A stretch of 21,429 bases of DNA from UBA12014 sp029248335 (GCA_029248335.1 JAQWJM010000181.1:1-21429); one strand, 5' to 3'. Numbered from the stretch's first letter, positions 1 through 7,746 are shown. The notes: generated by a model from the sequence alone, not told the origin. Numbers and translations: made by a program.

Positions 1-551
1 GACTCGAACTCGCCTCGCTCGAAGAGATCCTGATGACGATCCGCATGATCCTCGTACCAGGCCCAGAGATCATCGTGGTCGGTGACCAGTCGGAGTTCCC
101 CCCCCGCCACGATCACCCGATGGAACGCCCGCATCGTCTCGTCCTGAACCACCCGTCGCTTGTGATGACGCGTCTTGGGCCAGGGATCGCTGAAGTAGAG
201 ATGGACGACCTCGCAGATCTCGTCCGGGAGTCGATGGCTCACGATCTCCGAGGCATCATCATGCAGCACCCGGACGTTCTTCATCGCATGGCGTCGCACG
301 CGATCCGCCGCGTATCGGAAGAACTCCCCTGCCCATTCGATTCCCAGATGGTTGGTCTCCGGCTGCAGCACCGACTGCTGAACCAGGAACGTCCCCTTGC
401 CCGAGCCGATCTCGAGTTCGAAGCGACGGTCTGGATTCTCGAAGAGCGTCCGAGGATCCCACGGCCCGTCCTCGAACGGAGGCAGGTCGCTCCGATCAAG
501 ACCGTATCCATCGAATTGCAGTTCTCGACCACGGCTGAGACCGAACGACAT
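1..551 (-). CDS. trmB: tRNA (guanine-N7-)-methyltransferase TrmB, 3' end cut by window edge
   Basis: This enzyme uses S-adenosylmethionine to form m7G at position 46 of tRNA variable loops in the cytoplasm. Translating the minus strand from the ATG at 551 gives about 183 residues with no stop before the window edge. The SAM-binding motif I reads LEIGSGKGTFL. It is followed by the family hallmark LYFSDPWPKTRHHKRR and, near the edge, LRLVTDHDDLWAWY. Family members are usually 200-240 residues, so only the C-terminal end is missing. The start is well supported by AAGGAG seven bases upstream of the ATG. It is the last gene of a minus-strand run (hppA, rsfS, hydrolase, trmB) and begins 35 bases after the hydrolase stop, so co-transcription is likely. 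The identification is secure. Confidence 0.93.
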   Translation of the reverse strand, partial: MSFGLSRGRELQFDGYGLDRSDLPPFEDGPWDPRTLFENPDRRFELEIGSGKGTFLVQQSVLQPETNHLGIEWAGEFFRYAADRVRRHAMKNVRVLHDDASEIVSHRLPDEICEVVHLYFSDPWPKTRHHKRRVVQDETMRAFHRVIVAGGELRLVTDHDDLWAWYEDHADRHQDLFERGEFE

Positions 552-586
552 GATTCACTCCTTGAAGATCCGAGACTTCACGAATC

Positions 587-2413
587 CTATCTCTTGACGG
601 CCGCCGGAACCCGCAGAATGAACTCCGCGATCTTCTCCATCGGCGCTTCATCCATGGTGATGTCGATGATCGCATACTCCTCGACGGCGCCGGTCATCGT
701 CGGTTGAAGGAGATGATTGAGCCCCTCGAATTGTGCGATTTCGACCTCCCCGCCGCCCGCCTTGACCGCCGCCTCGATGGCCGGAAGATTCTGCTCGTGC
801 CAGACCTGGACATCCAGCGTTCCATTGATCGCCAGAATCGGAACCTTGATCCGCTCGAAGGCCCGCGACGGATCGAAACGGATGAACTCCAGCATCCAGG
901 GCGAGGTCATCTGCTGGAAGGCCTGCCGCTCCAACTGACGAATCGCCTCTTCCTCGAGCGAAAGACCATTGAGTTCGAACTGGGCTTCCTGAAGCCCCCG
1001 GATCGCGGCCATCACCTGCGTCTCGTCGAACGGTTCGAGTCTGGCCGACTCGATCACGCTCGCCTGGTTTTCCAGCACGGCGGCCATCCCGGCCTCCCCG
1101 ATGCCCGCCGCCAGCATGATCCGTTTCATCTGTTCCTTCAGCACTTCCCCGCCGTCGACGCCGGTACCCGCGATCGAGATCACGAACGCCGGTGCGGCCT
1201 TGGGATAGCCCGGGGCCATTCCAGCGCCGACCAGAGCAGCGACGATGCCACCTTCACTGTGTCCAGCGACGCCGCAGCGACTTGGATCGACATCAGGTTG
1301 AGTCTTCAGAAACGCCAGCGCCGCAGCAGCGTCATCCGCGAAGTCCCTGGTGGTCGCCGTCGAGAAATCGCCGCTGCTCGCGGCGACCCCTCGGTCGTCG
1401 TAGCGAAGCGTGGCGACGCCTCGTCTGGCCAGCCGGTCGGCAAGCACCAGAAAGGGCTTGTGGCCCATGAGTTCCTCGTCACGATTCTGCGGCCCGCTCC
1501 CGGTGGTCAGCACCGTCGCCGGCGCGCCGGCCTTCCCGGAGTTCGGCGGAACGAAGAGCGTTCCGCCCAGTTCATGCCCGCCCCGCGTCGGAATCACGAC
1601 CTCGCGAACCTCGTACGGAAACGGCGGCAGCGGATTCTGCGGGCGCTTGCTGACTCGGACCTCGCCGAGTTCCGCACGTTCGAAGCTCGTCTTCAGGTTC
1701 AGGGGCCCTTGGGTGAAGATCCCCGTGAAGGTGTCACCCTCCGGCGTCAGGGCCAGCGTCGCCGACCCGGGAATCGGGAGACGCCAGGCCGTGGCACCTT
1801 CCACTTCGGTCGCGGTGGGGAACATCTGCAACGCCCGGACGCTCTGCGACGGGATGTCGATGATCGCGACCGGGCTGCCTTCGATCTCGGCGAGCACGAT
1901 GGTGATGCCGAGGGTGTTTCCAGCCGGAAGCGTGACCGTTCCGTCATGCCGTACCGCACCGTCGGCGGCACGAACATCGGGGCGACGTTCGAGGTCGAAG
2001 CCGACCGACGCGAGATCCACCACGGACTCCGGGCCCTCCACGAAGCGAAACACTCCACGCGGCGGCGGCCCAGGCTGAAGTTCCACGCGTCCGGTGACAC
2101 CGTTCGCGGCCATCTCGAAGACCAGCGAGTCCGTCTCGATGCTGATCTTGTCGGCGAGCCGATCGAACAATCCCAGATTCGGGACGGTGATCATCACTTC
2201 CGGAGGCAGGCCCGCCTCCGAGACAGGACGGACATCGACCTGCATGAAGATTTCACCGCCCGGACCGGGGATCGAACCCGACCAGGCACCCGCGAGTTCG
2301 TCCGCGAGATCGCCGGCGACGAGCATCGAGGCGGGCAGCAACACCGTCAGCGATACGAACAGACCGAGCACGGCTCGCGGGACACCGTGGCTGGTGAATG
2401 GCATCTTGAACAT
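587..2413 (-). CDS. Secreted alpha/beta hydrolase (serine esterase/peptidase-like) with duplicated N-terminal beta domain
   Basis: This is a predicted exported hydrolase of about 608 residues. I chose the ATG at 2413 because it places a signal peptide at the N terminus (a basic stretch, then VLGLFVSLTVLLPASMLVAG) and has AAGGTGG upstream. An upstream ATG at 2497 would add 28 residues ahead of the signal peptide. Residues about 35-150 and 155-255 look like two copies of the lipocalin-like domain that usually occurs once in this family. The hydrolase domain starts near FPYEVREVVIP. It shows GSGPQNRDEELMGHKPF, LRYDDRG, the nucleophile elbow GHSEGG (Ser386), an acid at Asp534 (NGTLD) and His567 (GLNHLL), so the catalytic triad is complete. 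Substrate is unknown; carboxylesterase or dipeptide/lactone hydrolase activity are all possible. It sits 161 bases after rsfS and before trmB, and neither neighbour suggests a specific role. Confidence 0.88.
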   Translation of the reverse strand: MFKMPFTSHGVPRAVLGLFVSLTVLLPASMLVAGDLADELAGAWSGSIPGPGGEIFMQVDVRPVSEAGLPPEVMITVPNLGLFDRLADKISIETDSLVFEMAANGVTGRVELQPGPPPRGVFRFVEGPESVVDLASVGFDLERRPDVRAADGAVRHDGTVTLPAGNTLGITIVLAEIEGSPVAIIDIPSQSVRALQMFPTATEVEGATAWRLPIPGSATLALTPEGDTFTGIFTQGPLNLKTSFERAELGEVRVSKRPQNPLPPFPYEVREVVIPTRGGHELGGTLFVPPNSGKAGAPATVLTTGSGPQNRDEELMGHKPFLVLADRLARRGVATLRYDDRGVAASSGDFSTATTRDFADDAAAALAFLKTQPDVDPSRCGVAGHSEGGIVAALVGAGMAPGYPKAAPAFVISIAGTGVDGGEVLKEQMKRIMLAAGIGEAGMAAVLENQASVIESARLEPFDETQVMAAIRGLQEAQFELNGLSLEEEAIRQLERQAFQQMTSPWMLEFIRFDPSRAFERIKVPILAINGTLDVQVWHEQNLPAIEAAVKAGGGEVEIAQFEGLNHLLQPTMTGAVEEYAIIDITMDEAPMEKIAEFILRVPAAVKR

Positions 2414-2574
2414 GATGAAGGACCACCTTGGAATGCTCGGCGAGACATCGGGAGCCACGGTCGTCGGAACAAGACCTCCCTGAAGCGGCGCGATCATCCT
2501 CGAAATTCAGTTCATCGTCGAGCAACCGCGTCCCATGTGCCGCCCGGAGAGGCCGAGAGAGCGATCACGGAGAC

Positions 2575-2988
2575 TCAGGCGTCTTCTGACGGCGATTCCG
2601 CAGGCGGATCTCCGGGACGAGCCCAGTCGATCCTCGCCCCGGTCTTCCAAAGCGCTTCGATGTCGTAGTAGAACCGCTGTTCGGGCTCGAAGAGGTGGAT
2701 CACCACGTCCACGAAATCGACCACGACCCAGGTACCACCGGAGTCACGGTTCGTCCGGAAGGGCGGCTCGCCCTTCTCCTTGCCGAGATCCTCGAGGGCC
2801 TGGGCGACCGACTTCATCTGCCGGCTGCTGGTTCCGCTGGCGACCACGATGTAGTCGGAGACCTGGCTCAGGCCCTGGACGTCGAGCACCTTGACGTCGG
2901 AGCATTTCATGTCGGAACAGGTCCGGGCGCACTCGAGAGTGAACGCCCGGACCTGCTCCGGATCACTGTTGGATCTGGTACGGCTCAA
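2575..2988 (-). CDS. rsfS: Ribosome silencing factor RsfS (Iojap/DUF143 family)
   Basis: RsfS binds ribosomal protein L14 (uL14) on the large subunit and blocks subunit joining, lowering translation during starvation. The 137-residue product carries the family core: KVLDVQGLSQVSDYIVVASG, then RQMKSVAQAL, WVVVDFVDVVIHLF and the characteristic FYYDIEALW near the C terminus. The start is TTG at 2988. The family's N-terminal helix aligns with residues 10-26 (EQVRAFTLECARTCSD), so the internal ATG at 2910 would cut off part of the domain. The Shine-Dalgarno match is weak. The gene begins four bases after the hppA stop, implying co-transcription and probably coupled translation. The usual neighbours nadD and obgE are absent. 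The C-terminal tail (about 15 residues, acidic and Pro-rich) is not conserved. Confidence 0.93.
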   Translation of the reverse strand: MSRTRSNSDPEQVRAFTLECARTCSDMKCSDVKVLDVQGLSQVSDYIVVASGTSSRQMKSVAQALEDLGKEKGEPPFRTNRDSGGTWVVVDFVDVVIHLFEPEQRFYYDIEALWKTGARIDWARPGDPPAESPSEDA

Positions 2989-2992
2989 CGGA

Positions 2993-5560
2993 TCAGAGTC
3001 CGAGCAGGTCGGAGATGTTCGGCCCCACCTTGACGATGAGGGCCGCGAAGACCACGGACACCACGCTGACCAGCTTGATCAGGATGTTGAGCGCGGGACC
3101 GGAGGTGTCCTTGAAGGGGTCGCCCACGGTGTCGCCGACCACGCCGGCCTTGTGGGAATCCGAACCCTTGCCACCGAACTTGCCGGTCTCGATGTACTTC
3201 TTGGCGTTGTCCCAGGCACCACCGGCGTTCGCCATGAAGATGGCGACCGCGAAACCGCACACCAGCGTGCCGGCGAGGAGACCCATGACCCCGGCGACGC
3301 CGAGGATCAGGCCGACCACGATCGGAACCGCCACCGCCATGAGGGAGGGAATGACCATCTCCTTCTGGGCCGATGCCGTGGAGATGCCGACGCAGGACGC
3401 GTAGTCGGGATATTCCTTGCCGTCGACTTCGATCTGGTAGGGCCACTTGAGCGGATCGGCGATGTCTTCATCGCTCAAGCCGTTCTTCTTGAAACCAGTC
3501 TTCATGATCGCGAACTGCCGGCGGCATTCGTCGATCATCGCGAAGGCAGCCCGGCCCACCGCGTTCATGGTCATCGCACAGAAGACGAACACCAGCATCA
3601 CGCCGAGGAAGAGACCGGCGAGCACCTTGGGGTTCATCAGGGTGACGTTGTAGTACTGGAGGAGCTGCGGGATGGTGGCGGTCTTGGTCGACACGATCTC
3701 GAAGAAGTAGGTCTTGCCGTCGGATTCCATCGAGAAGAACGTCGCGTCACCCATCGGCTTGGCGTTCGCCATGTCCCAGCCGCCGGTGTTGAAACCGTTG
3801 TAGATGTCGCTGCGATCACGCGAGGCGAGCAGCAGGGCTCCGATCGGATCGGGTGCGTCACCGCCGGGATTACCGTCCATCGCGAAGACACCGTGGCCTT
3901 CGTAGACGAACGTCGCGGCCTGGACATCTTCCGGGGTCGAGTTGACGACACCAAGCTGGGTCTTGACGGTGATGACGTAGGCGGCGAGCAGCGCGAGGGC
4001 CGTGAGGGCCGCCGAACCGATCGCGAATCCCTTGCCGGTCGCCGCGGTGGTGTTCCCGAGCGAGTCGAGCATGTCGGTCCGCTCGCGGACGTAGGCCTCC
4101 TGATGCGTCATCTCGGCGTTGCCGCCGGCGTTGTCCGCGATCGGGCCGTACGCGTCGGTCGCGAGGGTGATGCCCAGGGTCGAGAGCATGCCGACCGCGG
4201 CGATGCCCACACCGAGCACACCCAGCAGGAACGTGTCCCCACCGCCGGCGGCGACGAACGAAACGAGGATGGCGATCACCACGGTGATCAGCGGGATCCA
4301 GGTCGACCTCATGCCTTCGGCGATGCCGGAGATGATCACGGTCGCCGGACCCATCTGGGCCTGCTCGGCGATTCGCTGGGTGGGTGCGTGCTCGTAGGAG
4401 GTGTAACGCTCGGTACCCCAGGCGATCACCAGACCGGAAATCAGGCCGACCACGATCGCAATCCAGAGACGCCACCAGACCACGCCGGCTTCCACCATCT
4501 CGGGACTCCCGAGGGCGAACCAGAGCAAGCCGGCGGAGCCGAGGACGATGAGGCCGGAACTCGCCCAGACACCGCCATGAAGACTCTTCAGGAGCTGGGC
4601 GAGCGAGGCATCTTCCTTCGTTCGAACCACGAAGATCGCGAGAATGGACGCGAGAATGCCGAGGCCGGCGAGGGCCGGCGGGATGGTGACGAGTCGGAGG
4701 CCGTCCACATCGCCGAGCGAGAGCTGGACGGCCGCCGCGGCGGCGAGGGCCATGGCCGCGAGGACCGAACCGTAGTACGACTCGTAGAGGTCGGCGCCCA
4801 TGCCGGCGACGTCGCCGACGTTGTCGCCGACGTTGTCGGCGATGGTCGCGGGGTTTCGGGCGTCGTCTTCGGGAATGCCCGCTTCAACCTTGCCGACGAG
4901 GTCGGCACCGACATCCGCGGCCTTGGTGAAGATGCCGCCACCGACACGAGCGAACAACGCCTGGAGCGAGGCACCCATCGCGAAGCTCAGGGTGACGGTG
5001 GTGATGTCGACGAGGCCGCCGGCGAAGGAGTCGCCGAGCACCACGTAGAAGATGAAGAACCAGAGCGAGATGTCGAGCAGGGCGAAGCCGGTCACGCAGA
5101 GGCCCATGACCGCACCGGCGCGGAAGGCGACGGTGAGGCCCTGGTTGAGCGATTCCTTCGCGGCCGCGGTGGTCCGGGCGGAGGCGTTGGTCGCCGTCTT
5201 CATCCCGAAGAAACCACAGATGCCGGAGAGGAGGCCGGCGACGGCCACGCCACCGACGGTCCAGAAGTCCTGCAGGCCGCCCGCGGCCATGAGGCCGAGC
5301 AGCACGAGCAGGGCGACGAACACGCCGGTCACGATTCGGTTCTGTCGTCCCAGATAGGCGCCGGCACCGTCCCGGACCGCCTTCGCGATCCGGATCATCT
5401 CGGGGTCACCCTCGGTGTGGCCCATGACGGACTTGTAGAAGAGGAGTGCCGCGATCAGGGCGCAGACCGCGCCGATCGGAGCGAGGAACCACGCAGGTGC
5501 CTCGGCGATGCCGGGCATTTCAGCGAGGATGAGGGCTTGGGACTGGAGCATCGTGTTCAT
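2993..5560 (-). CDS. hppA: Membrane-bound (vacuolar-type) pyrophosphatase, K+-dependent type, with enlarged loop
   Basis: This integral membrane enzyme hydrolyses pyrophosphate and pumps H+ and/or Na+. I start it at the ATG at 5560 (855 residues), with AAGGA 11 bases upstream; the open frame extends to 5647. Catalytic motifs are clear: DVGADLVGKVE (residues 216-226), DDARNPATIADNVGDNVGD (about 232-250) and GDTVGDPFKDTSGP (about 809-822). The sequence GNTTAATGKG has Ala506 and Gly509 at the two positions that distinguish K+-dependent enzymes from K+-independent ones (Lys/Thr). Many hydrophobic helices are present, consistent with the family's 16. Residues about 535-640, between two membrane helices, are an extra hydrophilic stretch, and a further hydrophilic segment occurs at about 690-725; the common length is 670-770. 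The ESY motif after DLY could fit Na+ or H+ pumping, so ion specificity is undecided. It is followed directly by rsfS. Confidence 0.95.
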   Translation of the reverse strand: MNTMLQSQALILAEMPGIAEAPAWFLAPIGAVCALIAALLFYKSVMGHTEGDPEMIRIAKAVRDGAGAYLGRQNRIVTGVFVALLVLLGLMAAGGLQDFWTVGGVAVAGLLSGICGFFGMKTATNASARTTAAAKESLNQGLTVAFRAGAVMGLCVTGFALLDISLWFFIFYVVLGDSFAGGLVDITTVTLSFAMGASLQALFARVGGGIFTKAADVGADLVGKVEAGIPEDDARNPATIADNVGDNVGDVAGMGADLYESYYGSVLAAMALAAAAAVQLSLGDVDGLRLVTIPPALAGLGILASILAIFVVRTKEDASLAQLLKSLHGGVWASSGLIVLGSAGLLWFALGSPEMVEAGVVWWRLWIAIVVGLISGLVIAWGTERYTSYEHAPTQRIAEQAQMGPATVIISGIAEGMRSTWIPLITVVIAILVSFVAAGGGDTFLLGVLGVGIAAVGMLSTLGITLATDAYGPIADNAGGNAEMTHQEAYVRERTDMLDSLGNTTAATGKGFAIGSAALTALALLAAYVITVKTQLGVVNSTPEDVQAATFVYEGHGVFAMDGNPGGDAPDPIGALLLASRDRSDIYNGFNTGGWDMANAKPMGDATFFSMESDGKTYFFEIVSTKTATIPQLLQYYNVTLMNPKVLAGLFLGVMLVFVFCAMTMNAVGRAAFAMIDECRRQFAIMKTGFKKNGLSDEDIADPLKWPYQIEVDGKEYPDYASCVGISTASAQKEMVIPSLMAVAVPIVVGLILGVAGVMGLLAGTLVCGFAVAIFMANAGGAWDNAKKYIETGKFGGKGSDSHKAGVVGDTVGDPFKDTSGPALNILIKLVSVVSVVFAALIVKVGPNISDLLGL

Positions 5561-5585
5561 CTGTTGGGTGGTCCTTGCGTGGATA

Positions 5586-5602
5586 CCGGCCGAAGCGGCC
5601 GG
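5586..5602 (-). promoter_or_regulatory. GC-rich hairpin in the hppA 5' leader
   Basis: A perfect inverted repeat, CCGGCCG at 5586-5592 and CGGCCGG at 5596-5602 with a three-base loop, lies 26 bases upstream of the chosen hppA ATG, just before the AAGGA ribosome-binding site. There is no T tract, so it is not a clear terminator. It could modulate access to the ribosome-binding site. That role is inferred only from position. Confidence 0.3.
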
Positions 5603-5713
5603 ACGTGAACCTGACTGGTCTTTGTGGAACGGGGACGAGTTTCCCACCGTCGACCACGACGGCGGCCACCACGTGCGACCTCAGGGTCGACCCGGTGACT
5701 TGGGGGGTTCATC

Positions 5714-5736
5714 GGCGGATCGAGTGTTCGATCGCC
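5714..5736 (-). terminator. Hairpin downstream of rpsU, possible terminator
   Basis: GGCG-ATCGA pairs with TCGATCGCC around a GTGT loop, giving nine base pairs with one bulged G (5718). The hairpin lies 27 bases after the rpsU stop and before hppA. It lacks a T-rich tail on the minus strand, so it may instead be an attenuator or an mRNA 3' end stabiliser. The inverted repeat is directly visible; its function is inferred. Confidence 0.38.
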
Positions 5737-5762
5737 AATCCCGGAGTATGGATTCTGGGGAA

Positions 5763-5960
5763 TCAGCGAGGCGGCATGCCGACGCGGGCGACGCGAGCGA
5801 CCCGCTTGCGGGCCTCTCGACGGTTCCGCTCGGAGGGCTTCTCGAAGTACTGACGCTTCTTCACGTCCTTCGTCAGTCCTTCCTTCTCGCAAAGCTTCTT
5901 GAAGCGACGGAGCATCTGCTCCGCACTCTCGCCACCACGGGCTTTGATTCGAATCGCCAT
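5763..5960 (-). CDS. rpsU: Small-subunit ribosomal protein S21 (bS21)
   Basis: This 65-residue, strongly basic protein (MAIRIKARGGESAEQMLRRF at the start, then CEKEGLTKDVKKRQYFEKPS) matches bS21, a small-subunit protein that sits near the anti-Shine-Dalgarno end of 16S rRNA and helps initiation. The start at 5960 is fixed by homology; the open frame runs on to 6125, but those extra 55 residues do not resemble S21. A GGAG occurs 11 bases upstream. The C terminus is rich in Arg (NRREARKRVARVARV), as is usual. It is the first gene of the minus-strand run that continues into hppA. A long hairpin lies in its leader (6045-6069). Classic partners (dnaG, rpoD, gatB/yqeY) are not adjacent. Confidence 0.95.
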   Translation of the reverse strand: MAIRIKARGGESAEQMLRRFKKLCEKEGLTKDVKKRQYFEKPSERNRREARKRVARVARVGMPPR

Positions 5961-6293
5961 GACCGTCGCTGCTCCAGACCGCGTAAAGCGGTATTTCTTG
6001 GGGAAGCAAAGCATTACAACCAATCCCCGGCTTTCCCGCAAGGGGCAATCCGCATGGATGCGGGATTGCATCTGACTTTCGAGGTGATTCCGGAGCTCAC
6101 CTGCCCCCAGATCAAGACCACCCACGCGGCTTGTTTCATTTAAGTGACTTGTTCACATACTGTTAGAAGCCCTTGCCGCAAGTCGCCGACCCACCGAATC
6201 CCCTGTCCCGGCCCTGGAAAGGGGCCTTGCGATGAACCCCGACCGTCTCACCCCGGTAGGCTGAACCCATCGATCCCGCCTCCGAGGAACACC
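5961..6293. promoter_or_regulatory. Divergent intergenic region between rpsU and the NYN ribonuclease gene
   Basis: These 333 bases hold no gene I can support. They contain the rpsU leader with its hairpin (6045-6069) and a markedly A+T-rich patch at 6131-6170 (TTGTTTCATTTAAG, then GTTCACATACTGTTAG), which stands out against the G+C-rich surroundings. The patch is the likeliest place for divergent promoters. I could not match -35 and -10 boxes with good spacing: on the plus strand TTGTTT and CATACT are 19 bases apart. The region ends with GAGGA six bases before the GTG at 6294. Confidence 0.4.
6045..6069 (-). promoter_or_regulatory. Long hairpin in the rpsU 5' leader
   Basis: GCAATCC-GCAT (6045-6055) pairs with ATGCGGGATTGC (6058-6069), giving 11 base pairs with one bulged base and a two-base apex on the DNA (a slightly larger loop in RNA). 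It lies 85 bases upstream of the rpsU start. On the minus strand it is followed by a second weak CCCC/GGGG pairing. It could be an autoregulatory S21 leader or a processing site; no known leader family was recognised. Confidence 0.4.
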
Positions 6294-7088
6294 GTGCCGC
6301 TCCTGGTTGATGCGTACAACGTCCTTCACGTCGTCGGCGTCCTGCCGCCCGATCTTGCGGGCATCGACCTGGAGGAATTGGCGATCTTGATCTCAAGAAG
6401 CCGTTTTCGTGGCGAGGAAGCCGTCCTGGTCTGCGATGGCGTGCCCAAGCCGCACCAGGTCGACGAGACCGGCCGGGTCCACGTTCGATTCGCCGGCGCG
6501 GGCGTCACCGCCGATGACCTGATTCTCCGCCTGGTCCGAGGATCTTCAGCGCCGAGGCGACTCACCGTCGTGACCAGCGACCGCGAGATCGCCGTGAACG
6601 CCCGTCGCCGTCGGGCGGGGGTGATCTCCTCGGAGTCCTTCCTCGAAACCCTCGCCTCGGATCGAGGCGGCCGCAACGCGAGCGGAAACACACCGCCATC
6701 GACTTCCACGAACCATGTGGCGAGTCGAAGACAGGTCGAACACTGGCTCCGACTCTTCGGCGTCGATGAAGCGTTGCTCGATCTCGAAGCCGGTGCGATC
6801 GATGCCGGCACCGATCCAGCACCAGCCGCGGAAACATCGGATCCGCCCGGACGTTCGCCGTCCGCTTCGACGCCGACGTCCACCCCCGGCGAACCGGAGG
6901 CACCACCACCGCCGAAACCGCCCGTGGCGGACGATCCGAAGGCGCCACCGATCATGAACGCGGAGCATCTCGACGAGATCCGGAGCGAAGACGTCCGGTC
7001 CCTCGACATGAATCGCCTGCTGGAGGATTCCGGGGAATCAGCACCTTCCACGCCGCCGCCCCCGGACGACACCCGCCCGAATCGATGA
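6294..7088 (+). CDS. YacP-like NYN-domain ribonuclease with long C-terminal tail
   Basis: This is a predicted PIN/NYN-fold endoribonuclease of the DUF901/YacP family, whose Bacillus member Rae1 cleaves mRNA at the ribosome. The GTG at 6294 is chosen because GAGGA lies six bases upstream and the protein then begins exactly at the domain (MPLLVDAYNVLHVVG). The open frame continues upstream to 6144 without resemblance to the family. Candidate metal-binding acids are Asp6 (VDAYN), Asp48 (VCDG), Asp74/75 (TADDLI) and Asp96 (TSDREI). The domain ends near residue 128. A possible helical segment follows (VEHWLRLFGVDEALLDLE, about 150-167), then a Pro/Thr/Ser-rich linker and a last acidic helix. It overlaps the longest pdxH frame by ATGA. 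Role in RNA or ribosome turnover is inferred. Confidence 0.85.
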   Translation: MPLLVDAYNVLHVVGVLPPDLAGIDLEELAILISRSRFRGEEAVLVCDGVPKPHQVDETGRVHVRFAGAGVTADDLILRLVRGSSAPRRLTVVTSDREIAVNARRRRAGVISSESFLETLASDRGGRNASGNTPPSTSTNHVASRRQVEHWLRLFGVDEALLDLEAGAIDAGTDPAPAAETSDPPGRSPSASTPTSTPGEPEAPPPPKPPVADDPKAPPIMNAEHLDEIRSEDVRSLDMNRLLEDSGESAPSTPPPPDDTRPNR

Positions 7089-7120
7089 TGATGCAGTCCC
7101 CGCCTCGCATGGAGTCTCCG

Positions 7121-7726
7121 ATGAAACTCGATTTCGACGCACCACCCGCCGATCCGTTCGACGTCTTCACCGCCTGGTTCGATCACGCCGCTGAAAAAGC
7201 CGGCACGCCGAATCCCAATGCGATGACCGTCGCGACCGCGACGCTGGACGCCCGCCCCACCGCGCGGATCGTGCTCCTCAAGCAGTACGACCACCGGGGC
7301 TTCGTCTTCTTCACGAATCGGGAGAGCCGGAAGGGCCTCGAACTCGCCGCCAATCCACGCGCATCGCTGCTCTTCCACTGGGACACGCTCGACCAGCAGA
7401 TTCGGATCGAAGGTCCGATCGAGCAGACGACCGAGGCGGAGAGCGACGCGTACTTCTCGAGTCGCCCGGTCGAAAGCCGACTCAACGCCATCGCGAGCGA
7501 CCAGTCCCGACCGATCGCGAGCCGCGAGGCGCTCGAGGCCCGGAGAGCCGCCACCGACGCGGTGTACGCCGACGGCGCCGAGCCGGCGAGGCCACCGCAC
7601 TGGGGCGGCTACCGCGTCCGACCGGAACGTTTCGAATTCTGGCAGGGACATCCGTTCCGATTGCACGACCGCGTCACGTACATCGCGGAGGGCGATGCGT
7701 GGAACACCATGCGGCTCATGCCCTGA
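7121..7726 (+). CDS. pdxH: Pyridoxamine/pyridoxine 5'-phosphate oxidase
   Basis: This FMN enzyme oxidises PNP or PMP to pyridoxal 5'-phosphate, the last step of the DXP-dependent route and of salvage. I start it at the ATG at 7121 (201 residues) because GGAG lies six bases upstream and the protein then starts at the conserved MKLDFDAPPADPF; earlier in-frame ATGs at 7085-7109 have no ribosome-binding site. FMN and substrate-binding segments are present: ARIVLLKQYD (48-57), FVFFTNRESRKGLELAANP (61-79), LLFHWDTLDQQIRIEG (83-98), and the C-terminal WGGYRVRPERFEFWQG and NTMRLMP, close to the usual RLxP end. The length is near the usual 200-220. It is likely co-transcribed with the NYN gene. PLP made here would serve the aminotransferase at 12217, as it would any PLP enzyme. 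Confidence 0.94.
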   Translation: MKLDFDAPPADPFDVFTAWFDHAAEKAGTPNPNAMTVATATLDARPTARIVLLKQYDHRGFVFFTNRESRKGLELAANPRASLLFHWDTLDQQIRIEGPIEQTTEAESDAYFSSRPVESRLNAIASDQSRPIASREALEARRAATDAVYADGAEPARPPHWGGYRVRPERFEFWQGHPFRLHDRVTYIAEGDAWNTMRLMP

Positions 7727-7746
7727 CCGCGGACCGACGGGGCGAC

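Noticed and set aside
33..2668. Plus-strand open frames at 33-707 and 704-2668
   Set aside because: They lie opposite trmB and the hydrolase, both of which have clear family motifs; the plus-strand products show none.
2891..5608. Open frame of 905 codons on the plus strand opposite hppA
   Set aside because: Its product is dominated by His, Asp, Glu, Gly and Arg with no domain, which is the usual mirror of a G+C-rich gene. hppA on the other strand is unambiguous.
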